Part shown: piece by piece, positions 8,904-17,129 of the stretch | How the letters are laid out: the number at the start of each line of letters is the position of its first letter | Position numbering within the stretch: position 1 is the stretch's first letter | Source of the DNA: an uncultured Eubacteriales bacterium | Lineage (GTDB): Bacteria > Bacillota > Clostridia > Oscillospirales > Oscillospiraceae | Assembly (NCBI GenBank): GCA_900552015.1 | Contig: URXY01000031.1 | Coordinates: 1-23,362 of the forward strand | Direction: 5' to 3' | Length of the DNA stretch: 23,362 bases | The notes under the pieces: generated by a model | Databases searched by the model: none | What the model was told of the DNA's origin: nothing | Seen by the model: the letters and a program-made list of their open reading frames with translations, nothing else | Position numbers and translations under genes: made by a program

Positions 8904-10499
8904 ATGCTTCGCATCGACAATTTGACCCTTCCCATCGGCTCGGGCGAAGAGGCGCTGCGCGCCGCCTGCGCTCGCGCCCTGCGCGTGCGCGCGGACGCGC
9001 TCACGACCGCCTCGCTCCTGCGCCGCTCCATCGACGCGCGCGAGGGCGTGAAGCTCGTCTGCTCCGTCGCGGTCGAGGTCAAAAACGAATCCGGCGTTCT
9101 AAAGCGCTGCAAGAATAAAAATGTGCAGCCCTATGCGCCGAAGAAATATACGCCGCCCGCGCCTGTTTCAGCGCCGGAGGTCTCCCCTGTCGTTATCGGC
9201 GCGGGGCCCGCGGGCCTTTTCTGCGCGCTGCTGCTGGCCCGCTGCGGCGCAAGACCTATTTTATTGGAGCGCGGGCGCGCGGTCGAGCAGCGAAAGCGCG
9301 ATGTCGAGCACTTCTGGCGCACGGGCGAGCTTGATCTGACCTCGAACGTGCAGTTCGGCGAGGGCGGCGCGGGCGCGTTTTCCGACGGCAAGCTCAACAC
9401 CGGCACGAAGGACGAGCGCCACGGGTTTATTTTAGAAGAATTTGTCCGCTTCGGCGCGAGCGGGGATATTTTGCTCGACGCCAAGCCCCACGTCGGCACG
9501 GACAGGCTCTATATCGTGCTGCAAAACCTCCGCCGCGAGATCATCGACCGCGGCGGCGAGGTGCGCTTTTCCCACACGCTCACGGATATCGAGATTGACG
9601 GCGGCAGCGTGCGCGCGCTGCGCGTCTCCTCCCCCGAGGGGGACTACGTTCTTCCCGCGCGCCACGTTGTCCTCGCCCCCGGCCACAGCGCGCGCGACAC
9701 CTTTGCCCTGCTGCGCGAGCGGGGCGTGCCGATGGAGCCGAAGCCCTTCGCCGTCGGCGTGCGCATCGAGCACCGCCAGCGCGACATGGACGCGGCGCAG
9801 TATAAGGCGGCGGCGGGCACGCCCGGCCTTCCGCCCACGTCGTATAAGCTCTCCTGCCACACGGGGAAAGGGCGCGGCGTGTTCTCGTTCTGCGTCTGTC
9901 CCGGCGGCGAGGTCGTCGCCGCGGCGTCGGAGGAAAACCGCGTCGTGACGAACGGCATGAGCGAGTTTGCGCGCGACGGCGTGAACATCAACGGAGGCCT
10001 TCTCGTCTCCGTCACGCCCGAGGATTTCCCCTCGGACGATGCCCTTGCGGGCGTTTCCTTCCAGCGCGCGCTGGAGGAGGCGGCCTGCCGCCTCGGCGGA
10101 GGCGGCTATCGCGCGCCCGCGCAGCGCGTCGGGGACTTTCTTGCCCACCGCGCGTCTACAGGCGCGGGAAGCGTCGCGCCGACCTATCGGCCCGACGTTA
10201 CCTGGTGCGACCTGCACGACTGTCTCCCGCCCTTTGTCTGCGAGGCGCTCGAGGAGGGCCTTCCGATGCTGGGGCGGAAATTAAGGGGCTTCGATTCTCC
10301 CGACGCCGTGCTGACGGCGGTGGAGACGCGCTCTTCGTCCCCTGTGCGCATCGTGCGCGGAAGTGAAAGCTACCAGTCCGCCCTGCGCGGACTCTATCCC
10401 TGCGGCGAGGGCGCGGGCTACGCCGGCGGCATCATGAGTGCCGCGGCCGACGGCCTGCGCGTCGCGGAACGAATTTTGGAGGAATTGCAGCATGAGTGA
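8904..10499 (+). CDS. FAD-dependent oxidoreductase of the COG2509 family
   Basis: This protein belongs to the widespread but poorly characterised NAD(FAD)-dependent dehydrogenase group COG2509; its substrate is unknown. The 531-residue product has an N-terminal domain of about 90 residues (alpha/beta, ending in a basic linker), then the dinucleotide-binding motif VVIGAGPAGLFCALLLA with GAGPAG at residues 99-104 and ERGRAVEQR after it. Next are the family-typical NVQFGEGGAGAFSDGKLNTG block and a C-terminal FAD contact (YPCGEGAGYAGGIMSAAADG). Its stop overlaps the next gene by 8 bases, so the two are translationally coupled. The family is secure; the reaction is not known. Confidence 0.93.
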   Translation: MLRIDNLTLPIGSGEEALRAACARALRVRADALTTASLLRRSIDAREGVKLVCSVAVEVKNESGVLKRCKNKNVQPYAPKKYTPPAPVSAPEVSPVVIGAGPAGLFCALLLARCGARPILLERGRAVEQRKRDVEHFWRTGELDLTSNVQFGEGGAGAFSDGKLNTGTKDERHGFILEEFVRFGASGDILLDAKPHVGTDRLYIVLQNLRREIIDRGGEVRFSHTLTDIEIDGGSVRALRVSSPEGDYVLPARHVVLAPGHSARDTFALLRERGVPMEPKPFAVGVRIEHRQRDMDAAQYKAAAGTPGLPPTSYKLSCHTGKGRGVFSFCVCPGGEVVAAASEENRVVTNGMSEFARDGVNINGGLLVSVTPEDFPSDDALAGVSFQRALEEAACRLGGGGYRAPAQRVGDFLAHRASTGAGSVAPTYRPDVTWCDLHDCLPPFVCEALEEGLPMLGRKLRGFDSPDAVLTAVETRSSSPVRIVRGSESYQSALRGLYPCGEGAGYAGGIMSAAADGLRVAERILEELQHE

Positions 10500-11460
10500 A
10501 AAAATCGGCGTCATCATCGACTTTCTGACCCCCGCGTATGAAAAGACCCTGCGTGACACTGCCGCGCGCTGCGGCTATGACATCGTCTTCTTCCCCTCGT
10601 CCAAGGCGGCGGAGGGCAAGGTGGACGACTGCACCATTCTTTACGGCCACCCCTCGCAGAAGGTCATCGCGGGGGCGAAGCACCTCAAGTGGTACGCAAG
10701 CTGCTGGGCGGGCGTGGATCACTTCTGCCGCGACGAGCTCTATCAGAACCCCGACTGCCTGCTCACCAATGCCTCCGGCGCCTACGGCACGACCATCGCC
10801 GAGCACTCGATCATGGTCTCGCTGATGCTGCTGCGCCGCGAGCTTGAATACACCGAGATCATCCGCGAGGGCGGCTGGCGCGTGCTCCCGGGCGGCATCC
10901 ACTCGCTCCACGGCGCGCGCGTCACCTGCCTTGGCACGGGCGACATCGGCACGGAATTTGCCCGCCGCGTGCGCGCGTTCCACCCGGCAAGCCTCATCGG
11001 CGTGAGCCGCAGCGGACGGGAAAAGGCGGATTTTGACAAGGTCTATCCCGTGACGGCGCTGGATGAGCTCCTGCCCGAGACCGACCTTCTCTTCATGTCG
11101 CTGCCCTCCGTGAGCGACACGGTGAACATCCTGAACGCAGACCGCATGGCGTTGCTCCCGAAGGGCGCTTATGTCGTCAACGTCGGCCGCGGCACGGCGA
11201 TCGACCAGGACGCGCTCATCGCGTCTCTCGATTCCGGCCATCTCGCCGGCGCGGCGCTCGACGTCGTCGTGCCCGAGCCGCTGCCTGCGGATCATCCGCT
11301 GCGCAAGGCCAAGAACCTCCTGCTCACGCCGCACGTCGCAGGCAATATGACGCTGGGCTACACCTGCGAGCGCAACGTCGCGCTCTTTTGCGAGAACCTC
11401 GAGAATTACGCTGCGGGCCGTCCGCTGCACCACCTTGTCGACCGCAAAAAGGGCTATTAA
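10492..11460 (+). CDS. D-isomer-specific 2-hydroxyacid dehydrogenase
   Basis: This NAD(P)-dependent enzyme of the D-2-hydroxyacid dehydrogenase family interconverts a 2-oxoacid and a D-2-hydroxyacid; the exact substrate cannot be read from sequence. The ATG at 10492 is chosen because GGAGGA lies 9 bases upstream; an in-frame ATG at 10438 would sit deep in the preceding gene. The 322-residue product has the nucleotide motif GTGDIG at 148-153 and the catalytic residues Arg233 (VNVGRGTAID), Glu262 (VVPEPLP) and His281 (LLTPHVAGN). All three catalytic residues are present, so the enzyme should be active. It is coupled by overlap to the flavoprotein upstream and followed after 13 bp by the DUF368 gene. 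Confidence 0.93.
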   Translation: MSEKIGVIIDFLTPAYEKTLRDTAARCGYDIVFFPSSKAAEGKVDDCTILYGHPSQKVIAGAKHLKWYASCWAGVDHFCRDELYQNPDCLLTNASGAYGTTIAEHSIMVSLMLLRRELEYTEIIREGGWRVLPGGIHSLHGARVTCLGTGDIGTEFARRVRAFHPASLIGVSRSGREKADFDKVYPVTALDELLPETDLLFMSLPSVSDTVNILNADRMALLPKGAYVVNVGRGTAIDQDALIASLDSGHLAGAALDVVVPEPLPADHPLRKAKNLLLTPHVAGNMTLGYTCERNVALFCENLENYAAGRPLHHLVDRKKGY

Positions 11461-11473
11461 AGAAGGCGCTTCC

Positions 11474-12307
11474 ATGAAAAATACCCGCAGACAAAACTGC
11501 ATCATCCGCGTGCTGCAAGGCGTGCTCATCGGCGCGGGCGCGATCCTGCCGGGCATCTCTGGCGGCGTGCTCGCAGTCGTATTCGGCATCTACCGCCCCG
11601 CGATGGAGCTGCTCACGCACCCCAGGCGCGCGCTTCAACGCTACTGGCGGATGCTGCTCGCCGTCGGCATCGGCTGGGCGATCGGCTTTTTGGGCGGCGG
11701 CAGCGTGATCCTTGCGCTGTTTCACCAGTCGGAAACCGTCGCCACGTGCCTCTTCATCGGGCTCATCCTCGGCACGCTGCCCGACCTCTGGCACGAGGCG
11801 GGTACGCAGGGGCGCAGCAACGGCTCGTACATCTCGCTGATCGTCAGCTTCCTCGCGCTGTTCGGCACCCTGATGGCCGTCAAGTTCAGCTCGTTTTCCG
11901 AGATGCCCGCAAACTTCTGGGGCTTTCTCTTCTGCGGCGTGCTGTGGGGCTTCAGCTTCATCATCCCGGGGATGACGTCGTCGTCCATCCTGATGGCGGT
12001 CGGTCTTCTCACGCCGCTGATCGACGGCATCGCGCAGCTTGATCTTGCCGTGCTCATCCCCTGGGGGCTTGGCATGGTCGGCGTGATGGCGCTGTTTGCC
12101 CGCATTGTGAGCAGGCTTTTCGACACGCACTACTCCATCGCTTATCACGCCGTCATCGGCATCGTGCTGGCCTCCACGCTCATCATCATTCCGACGGACT
12201 TTGCCTCGACAGCGGAGATGGTCTGGGGCGTCGCGTGCGCCATCCTCGGCGTGGTGCTCGCGTATTTTGGCAGCAAGCTCCAGCCGCAGGAGGACGCGGA
12301 GGCCTAA
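11474..12307 (+). CDS. DUF368 membrane protein (PopT-type polyprenyl-phosphate translocase family)
   Basis: DUF368 proteins, with DedA proteins, have been shown to recycle undecaprenyl phosphate across the membrane (the name PopT has been used). That activity is known for the family, not seen here. The ATG at 11474 follows AGAAGG; a start at 11435 would overlap the previous gene. The 277-residue product has about eight hydrophobic segments and the two inverted family motifs, GAGAILPGISGGVLAV near residue 20 and GFSFIIPGMTSSSILM near residue 160. These are related repeats, suggesting a two-fold pseudo-symmetric transporter. The gene ends in a strong bidirectional terminator. Its linkage to two oxidoreductases is not explained by the known role. 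Confidence 0.9.
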   Translation: MKNTRRQNCIIRVLQGVLIGAGAILPGISGGVLAVVFGIYRPAMELLTHPRRALQRYWRMLLAVGIGWAIGFLGGGSVILALFHQSETVATCLFIGLILGTLPDLWHEAGTQGRSNGSYISLIVSFLALFGTLMAVKFSSFSEMPANFWGFLFCGVLWGFSFIIPGMTSSSILMAVGLLTPLIDGIAQLDLAVLIPWGLGMVGVMALFARIVSRLFDTHYSIAYHAVIGIVLASTLIIIPTDFASTAEMVWGVACAILGVVLAYFGSKLQPQEDAEA

Positions 12308-12314
12308 AAGAGAG

Positions 12315-12348
12315 AAAAAGAGTTCAGGCTTTTGCCTGAACTCTTTTT
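12315..12348. terminator. Bidirectional Rho-independent terminator
   Basis: A 15-bp perfect stem (12315-12329 with 12334-12348) and a TTTT loop have an A run at the left base and a T run at the right base. It separates the convergent DUF368 and HAD-like genes. Confidence 0.93.
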
Positions 12349-12365
12349 TGCTGTCATTCCCTCAT

Positions 12366-12809
12366 TCATCCCAGCAGCTCGCTGTAATTTTCAAGGCTCT
12401 GCGCCGCGGCGGCGCGCATCGCGCGCCACACTTCCTCCTCCGCCTCGCCGCGCACCGCCACGGTGCGAAAGCCCGCGTCTCTGGCGTGCTCAAGGGCGCT
12501 GAGCGAACCGGAGAAGACCACCGTGTCGTCTTTCTGCCCGTGCAGGCGCTTCATCGCGCGCTCGAACATCGTGCCGCTGTCCGCCTTGCAGAGCGCGACG
12601 GATTCTGTCAGCACGAAGCGGAAATACGAGTTAAGCCCCGCCTTTTCGAGCGCTTTTTGCGCGTCCTCCGCGCTGAGCGCCGTCACCGCGCCGAGCCACA
12701 CGCCCTCCATCTTAAAAAGTGAAAGCGCCTTGTCGAGTCCCTCGCGCGCCGCGCCGTCGGGGGTGAAGAGGGTATCGCCCAGTGTAAAGATCGCGCTTTG
12801 CAGCCGCAT
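12366..12809 (-). CDS. Small HAD-fold protein with degenerate catalytic motifs (probable pseudo-phosphatase)
   Basis: The 147-residue product aligns by eye with the core of a haloacid-dehalogenase-type hydrolase without a large cap. Motif I would be FDxDGTLF; here it is FTLGDTLF, so the nucleophile Asp is Thr9 and the second position is Gly11. Motif II is plausible at AVTALS near residue 43, the motif III Lys may lie in ALCKADSGTMF, and motif IV (usually GDS followed by Asp) reads VFSGSLSALEHARDAG, without the acidic pair. The fold looks kept while the chemistry is lost, so a binding or regulatory role is possible; this is inference. AGGAGG precedes the ATG, and a consensus promoter is upstream. 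A sequencing change is unlikely, since both motifs are altered. Confidence 0.75.
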   Translation of the reverse strand: MRLQSAIFTLGDTLFTPDGAAREGLDKALSLFKMEGVWLGAVTALSAEDAQKALEKAGLNSYFRFVLTESVALCKADSGTMFERAMKRLHGQKDDTVVFSGSLSALEHARDAGFRTVAVRGEAEEEVWRAMRAAAAQSLENYSELLG

Positions 12810-12847
12810 ATTCGATTCCTCCTGCGTTTGAATGATGATTGCCTCTT

Positions 12848-12876
12848 ATTATAATGCGCCCCGCCGTCATTTGCAA
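12848..12876 (-). promoter_or_regulatory. Sigma-A-type promoter for the HAD-like gene
   Basis: Read on the minus strand, TTGCAA (12876-12871) and TATAAT (12853-12848) are spaced by exactly 17 bp, 38 bp upstream of the start codon. It has the same -35 hexamer and spacing as the mreB/mbl promoter. Confidence 0.8.
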
Positions 12877-13043
12877 TCGCGGCGAAGAAGAATATCCTAT
12901 GCAGCACGGTTCTGTATAAATTTGCGAATACATTCACAAAAGGATCTGAAAGACGGGGGCTTGACGCACTGCTTTGTGAAAAATGATGAACAAAAATACA
13001 GATTCAACGCTGAAATTTGACATGATTAGGTATGAATATTCTC
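12877..13043. other. AT-rich divergent intergenic stretch without a gene
   Basis: With the flanking promoters, this gap spans about 325 bp between the HAD-like gene and the M14 protease gene. It is clearly more AT-rich than its neighbours. Small ORFs on both strands here lack ribosome-binding sites and look accidental. No RNA structure stands out. Confidence 0.5.
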
Positions 13044-13072
13044 TTGACTATGTATTTTTATTGAGTTACACT
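13044..13072 (+). promoter_or_regulatory. Candidate promoter for the M14/SLH protein gene
   Basis: TTGACT at 13044-13049 and TACACT at 13067-13072 are spaced by 17 bp, 62 bp before the start. TCTGGAGGA at 13119-13127 is the ribosome-binding site. Confidence 0.6.
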
Positions 13073-13134
13073 AAACCCATCAACTTTCCGCCGCTGTGTG
13101 TGGCGGCATAAGACCACTCTGGAGGACGAAAACC

Positions 13135-16100
13135 ATGAAACATTATCCAAACTCTGTCAGCAAAGCGCTCGCGCTGCTGATGGCCCTGGTAATGACGCTC
13201 TCGCTCGCGGTCACGTCCGCGTTCGCCGTCAGCTATCAGGACATGAACCCCAAGGACGATGCGCTGCTGGGAACAAAGTTCCCGGTCAACGCGACCATCA
13301 CCCTTGTCACCAATGAGGATGGCAAGGACGTGTCCCTCTCCATCCCCGTGTCCGGCATGAGCAAGGACGCGCTCGCCGCCGCCGTGGAAGCCGGCACGGT
13401 CGAGCTCTCGCTCCTGCGCGACGATTCCCGCCCTTACGTCAACGAGGAGCTGTTCCCCTACGCTTACGCGGGCGGCCCTCTGAATGACTGGCTGACCGAG
13501 GGCGACGAGCATCAGTTCACGGACATCAAGCTCACCGCGAACGAAAAGAACGGCAAGACCGTCCTCGACGTGAGCTTCCATGTGAACAACTACTTCTACT
13601 CCACCAACCGCAGGACCGGCGTGACCAGCGTCGACTACAGCGTGCCCCACACCAACGGCGGCTACTACATCGACCTGTGCGGCTACTTTGATCTCGTCGC
13701 CAAGAACAGCGGCAAGGATATCGGCTCCGTGAGCGTCAAGGTCGCGCCGTATGAAAACTTCAACACCATGTGGGAGATCTACAAGGAGCTCGATACGATC
13801 GTGGCAAACGGCACGAAAAACGGTCTCTACGTGGAAGAATTCTCCATGGGCCAGTCCACCGCGGGCCGTGATATGCCCTATCTCATCGTGGCCGACTCCA
13901 AGGCGAGCGTGAGCAAGTGGCTCGCCCTGACCGAGCAGGCCGAGACCGATCCCGACGCCGTGCTCGCCCAGATCAAGTCCGGCGCGCTCGACGATATCCG
14001 CGTGCCCGTGATGTATTCCAACATCCACTCCAACGAGGTCGCCGCCACCGACGGCGTGCTCGACTTCGCCAAGATGATCACGAGCGAAAAGACCATCGAC
14101 TACAAGACGCTCACCGGCTTCACCGCCGCGGGCGAAAAAGAGCTCAAGGAAGAGATGGGTCCTGTCGGAGCGGAGGGCAGCGTCGCCATCCCCGACCTCG
14201 TCAAGGATAAGGCCAGCTACTTAGGTTACCTGACGGCCGACAACAACGGCAAGTCCGGCAAGGTCGACCTTGAGAAGTACTACACCGTCGAAAATAAGAG
14301 CGTGAACGTCAAGGACGAGCTTTTGTCCGACGTGTTCTTCATCCTCGTCCCCGAGGAGAACGTCGACGGACGTACTTACCTGACGAGACATTCCACCAAT
14401 GGCTATGACCTCAACCGCGACAACTCCTTCCAGACCACGAGCGAGACGGCCAACATGCAGCAGCTCATCGGCACGTTCAACCCCATGTCGCTTGCCGAGT
14501 TCCACGGCCGTGTGCAGGCCTTCCAGTGCGAGCCCTGCGATCCCCCGCACGAGCCGAACTTTGAGTACGACCTGCTCGCCGAGCACCTCATCACCGGCGG
14601 CGAGGCGCTGGGCATCACGGCGGTCGCCAACAACGATGGCTACAACAGCTATGTCATCCCTCAGCGCGATTACCTGAGCTACACCGGCAACGGCACCGAG
14701 ACCTACTGGGAAGACCCGTGGGACGATATGTCCACGAGCTACACCCCCCAGTTCGCCATGCTCCAGGGCACCGTTGCCTACACCGTTGAGCTGCCCGCCT
14801 ACAACGACGATACCGCGCAGGCCGCGCAGTACGGCATCCTCGGCAACGCCGCTTATGTTGCCGCGGAGAAGCTTTCCTATCTTGAATCCCAGGTCACCAT
14901 CTTCCAGCGCGGCGTGAAGAACTTTAACTCCGATGCCTTCGAGCTGGTCGGCCAGTGGCTGTGCGACCAGTACGACGTCGAGGGCGCGGAGATGAACGTC
15001 TTCCGCCCCGAGTACAAGGGCGCGGGCCAGAACGGCAACTTCTACCCCGAGTGCTACATCATCCCGCTTGACGGCGAGAACCAGACCAACCTCCAGGCCG
15101 CCTCCGACATGATGGAGTGGCTCACAAGAAACGATGTCAAGGTCAACGTGACCGAAAAGGAATTCACCTATGACGGCGTCACCTATCCCGCAGGGACGAT
15201 GATCGTCTCGATGTATCAGGCCAAGCGCTCTGTCGCCAACGGCGCGCTGTATGACGGCACGCTCATCAACGGCTGGACCGTCCTCTACTCCGAGGGAATC
15301 ACCTCGTTCAACGAGACGCGCGGCTTCGACATGGTCACCGTGGCCGAGCCCGCCGCCTACAAGAGCATCGCCGCCGTCTGCGGCGAGCCGATGGACCACG
15401 ACGACGCGCTCGCTTACACCAAGGCGCTGACCTCCTACTTCACAGGTGACAAGAACAAAGACGTCATCCTCTCCAATGCCTCCGAAGACTCCACCGCCGC
15501 CGTCAACGAGCTCTTAAAGGCCGGCAAGACCGTCGGCATGGTCACGAGCGGCGACCACATGGGCGATTTCATCTGCTCCTACGCCGACTATCAGACCGTT
15601 GCAAGCAAGTACCTGCTCTCCGCCGCGGGCGTCGACAAGACGAGCGTGAAGGCGAAGATCATCACCAAGTCCCCGACCGTCTACGTCCCCGGCACGCCTG
15701 CTGAAAGCGAGAAGGGCTTTGTCTACACGCCGCAGATCAGCCAGAGCGCCGGCTGGAACTATGATACCGCCGCGATGAACCTCATGGGCTTCACCACGAC
15801 CTCCGACGTGACCAAGGCGGACGCCGCCGCAGGTGCGACGAAGCTCGACGCCGCCGCAAAGACCGCCGTGAAAAACGGCCTGCCGTACATCGGCTACAGC
15901 TATTCCGCGGCATCCTCCGCCTCCGACCTCATCTCCGGTGTGGAATACGCCGAGCTGGACGGCGCGATGGACTGCCTGACCCCCGTTGTCTATCCCAACA
16001 AGACCCTTGTGAACGCGAGCTACATTGCTGACGGCGACGATATCCTCTATGCCTACGGCCTCGGCTTCTTCTCCAAGGTCCCGTCCGGTGCGACGGTCCT

Positions 16101-16878
16101 CGTCAAGAGCGACAAGACCAAGACGCCCACGGAGGGCTTCATCCCCACGAACACTGCCGAGCGCGCAGCCGGCTTCAAGGCCTACATGAACGGCGGCGTG
16201 CAGGGCTTTGCCTACAAGGAAAACGGCATGAACGTTGTCCTCTTTGCCAACTCCCTCACCCATAAGGTCCACCAGAGAGACGAATATGCCTACCTCAGCA
16301 ACTTCCTCTTCTCCTCCGTCCTGAGCGACAAGAACTATGACGGCTCCGCGTCGCTTCCCTTTACCGATGTCGCCGACGACGCCTACTATGCCGACGCCGT
16401 TGTCTGGGCCGTTGCGAAGAACATCACCTCCGGCGCGACCGCCACGACCTTTGCGCCGAACGCGGGCTGCACGCGCGGCCAGATGGTCACCTTCCTGTGG
16501 AGAGCCAACGGCAGCCCCGAGCCGAAGTCCACGGCCACGTCCTTCACCGACGTGAAGAGCGGCGCGTACTACGAAAAGGCCGTTGCGTGGGCGGTGGAAA
16601 ACAACGTGACCACCGGCACGAGCAGCACGACCTTCTCCCCGGATGCCTCCGTCACGCGTGCACAGGCCGTCACCTTCCAGTGGAGAGCGGAGGGCGCCTC
16701 GGCCGCCGAGGGCACGAACGCCTTTGCCGATGTGAGCGCGAGCGCGTTCTACGCGAGCGCCGTTCAGTGGGCCGTCAACGCCGGTGTGACCACCGGTACG
16801 TCCGCCACGACGTTCTCTCCCAACAGCGACTGCACCCGCGCGCAGATCGTCACCTTCCTGTTCCGCGCTGCCAAGTAA
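13135..16878 (+). CDS. Secreted M14 zinc carboxypeptidase-like protein with three C-terminal SLH repeats
   Basis: This is a predicted cell-surface metallopeptidase of 1247 residues. The ATG at 13135 is preceded by GGAGGA; an ORF start at 13096 has no such site. A clear signal peptide ends near residue 31 (LALLMALVMTLSLAVTSAFA). The M14 fold shows zinc ligands His298 and Glu301 (NIHSNEVAATDG) and His457 (LAEFHGR), the substrate Arg428 (DLNRDNSF), and the likely catalytic Glu552 (AYTVELPAY). The Glu301 to His457 distance is longer than in classical carboxypeptidases. Residues of about 600-1070 are a large accessory region I cannot name. Residues 1073-1247 form three SLH repeats with the variant motif TRGQ/TRAQ where TRAE is usual. 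Substrates are unknown; peptide or cell-wall stem peptide trimming is possible. Confidence 0.92.
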   Translation: MKHYPNSVSKALALLMALVMTLSLAVTSAFAVSYQDMNPKDDALLGTKFPVNATITLVTNEDGKDVSLSIPVSGMSKDALAAAVEAGTVELSLLRDDSRPYVNEELFPYAYAGGPLNDWLTEGDEHQFTDIKLTANEKNGKTVLDVSFHVNNYFYSTNRRTGVTSVDYSVPHTNGGYYIDLCGYFDLVAKNSGKDIGSVSVKVAPYENFNTMWEIYKELDTIVANGTKNGLYVEEFSMGQSTAGRDMPYLIVADSKASVSKWLALTEQAETDPDAVLAQIKSGALDDIRVPVMYSNIHSNEVAATDGVLDFAKMITSEKTIDYKTLTGFTAAGEKELKEEMGPVGAEGSVAIPDLVKDKASYLGYLTADNNGKSGKVDLEKYYTVENKSVNVKDELLSDVFFILVPEENVDGRTYLTRHSTNGYDLNRDNSFQTTSETANMQQLIGTFNPMSLAEFHGRVQAFQCEPCDPPHEPNFEYDLLAEHLITGGEALGITAVANNDGYNSYVIPQRDYLSYTGNGTETYWEDPWDDMSTSYTPQFAMLQGTVAYTVELPAYNDDTAQAAQYGILGNAAYVAAEKLSYLESQVTIFQRGVKNFNSDAFELVGQWLCDQYDVEGAEMNVFRPEYKGAGQNGNFYPECYIIPLDGENQTNLQAASDMMEWLTRNDVKVNVTEKEFTYDGVTYPAGTMIVSMYQAKRSVANGALYDGTLINGWTVLYSEGITSFNETRGFDMVTVAEPAAYKSIAAVCGEPMDHDDALAYTKALTSYFTGDKNKDVILSNASEDSTAAVNELLKAGKTVGMVTSGDHMGDFICSYADYQTVASKYLLSAAGVDKTSVKAKIITKSPTVYVPGTPAESEKGFVYTPQISQSAGWNYDTAAMNLMGFTTTSDVTKADAAAGATKLDAAAKTAVKNGLPYIGYSYSAASSASDLISGVEYAELDGAMDCLTPVVYPNKTLVNASYIADGDDILYAYGLGFFSKVPSGATVLVKSDKTKTPTEGFIPTNTAERAAGFKAYMNGGVQGFAYKENGMNVVLFANSLTHKVHQRDEYAYLSNFLFSSVLSDKNYDGSASLPFTDVADDAYYADAVVWAVAKNITSGATATTFAPNAGCTRGQMVTFLWRANGSPEPKSTATSFTDVKSGAYYEKAVAWAVENNVTTGTSSTTFSPDASVTRAQAVTFQWRAEGASAAEGTNAFADVSASAFYASAVQWAVNAGVTTGTSATTFSPNSDCTRAQIVTFLFRAAK

Positions 16879-16895
16879 GCGGACAAAAGAGGCTC

Positions 16896-16931
16896 AAATA
16901 CGCCGCCGAGAAATACTCGGCGGCGTATTTT
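16896..16931 (+). terminator. First of two tandem terminators after the M14/SLH gene
   Basis: A perfect 15-bp GC-rich stem (16896-16910 with 16916-16930) with a 5-nt loop ends in a short T run. It lies 18 bp after the stop codon. Confidence 0.85.
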
Positions 16932-16959
16932 GCTGCCAAAACCGCCTTCTGACGGACCA

Positions 16960-16996
16960 AAAGACGTTTCCCGCGCGGGGAAACGTCTTTATTTTT
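16960..16996 (+). terminator. Second tandem terminator
   Basis: A perfect 13-bp stem (16960-16972 with 16978-16990) with loop GCGCG is followed by ATTTTTG. It stands about 30 bp behind the first one, making the separation of the two surface-protein genes nearly complete. Confidence 0.9.
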
Positions 16997-17129
16997 GTTC
17001 TTCGACCGTTCCCGACGTGTTTCACGGCGGCCTCTCGCTATGATGAGGCCAAGCCGTGCGGAACACGTGGAACAGCCTCCCCCTCGCTCCGCCGGTACAC
17101 GGAATTTTTGAGTGAAGGAGAGAAAACGC

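Noticed and set aside
12683..13020. Small ORFs on both strands between the HAD-like and M14 genes
   Set aside because: They lack ribosome-binding sites, overlap the promoters of the flanking genes and have random-looking translations.
14221..15399. Minus-strand ORF of 392 codons
   Set aside because: It is an antisense shadow of the M14 protease gene, whose zinc and catalytic motifs are clear on the plus strand.
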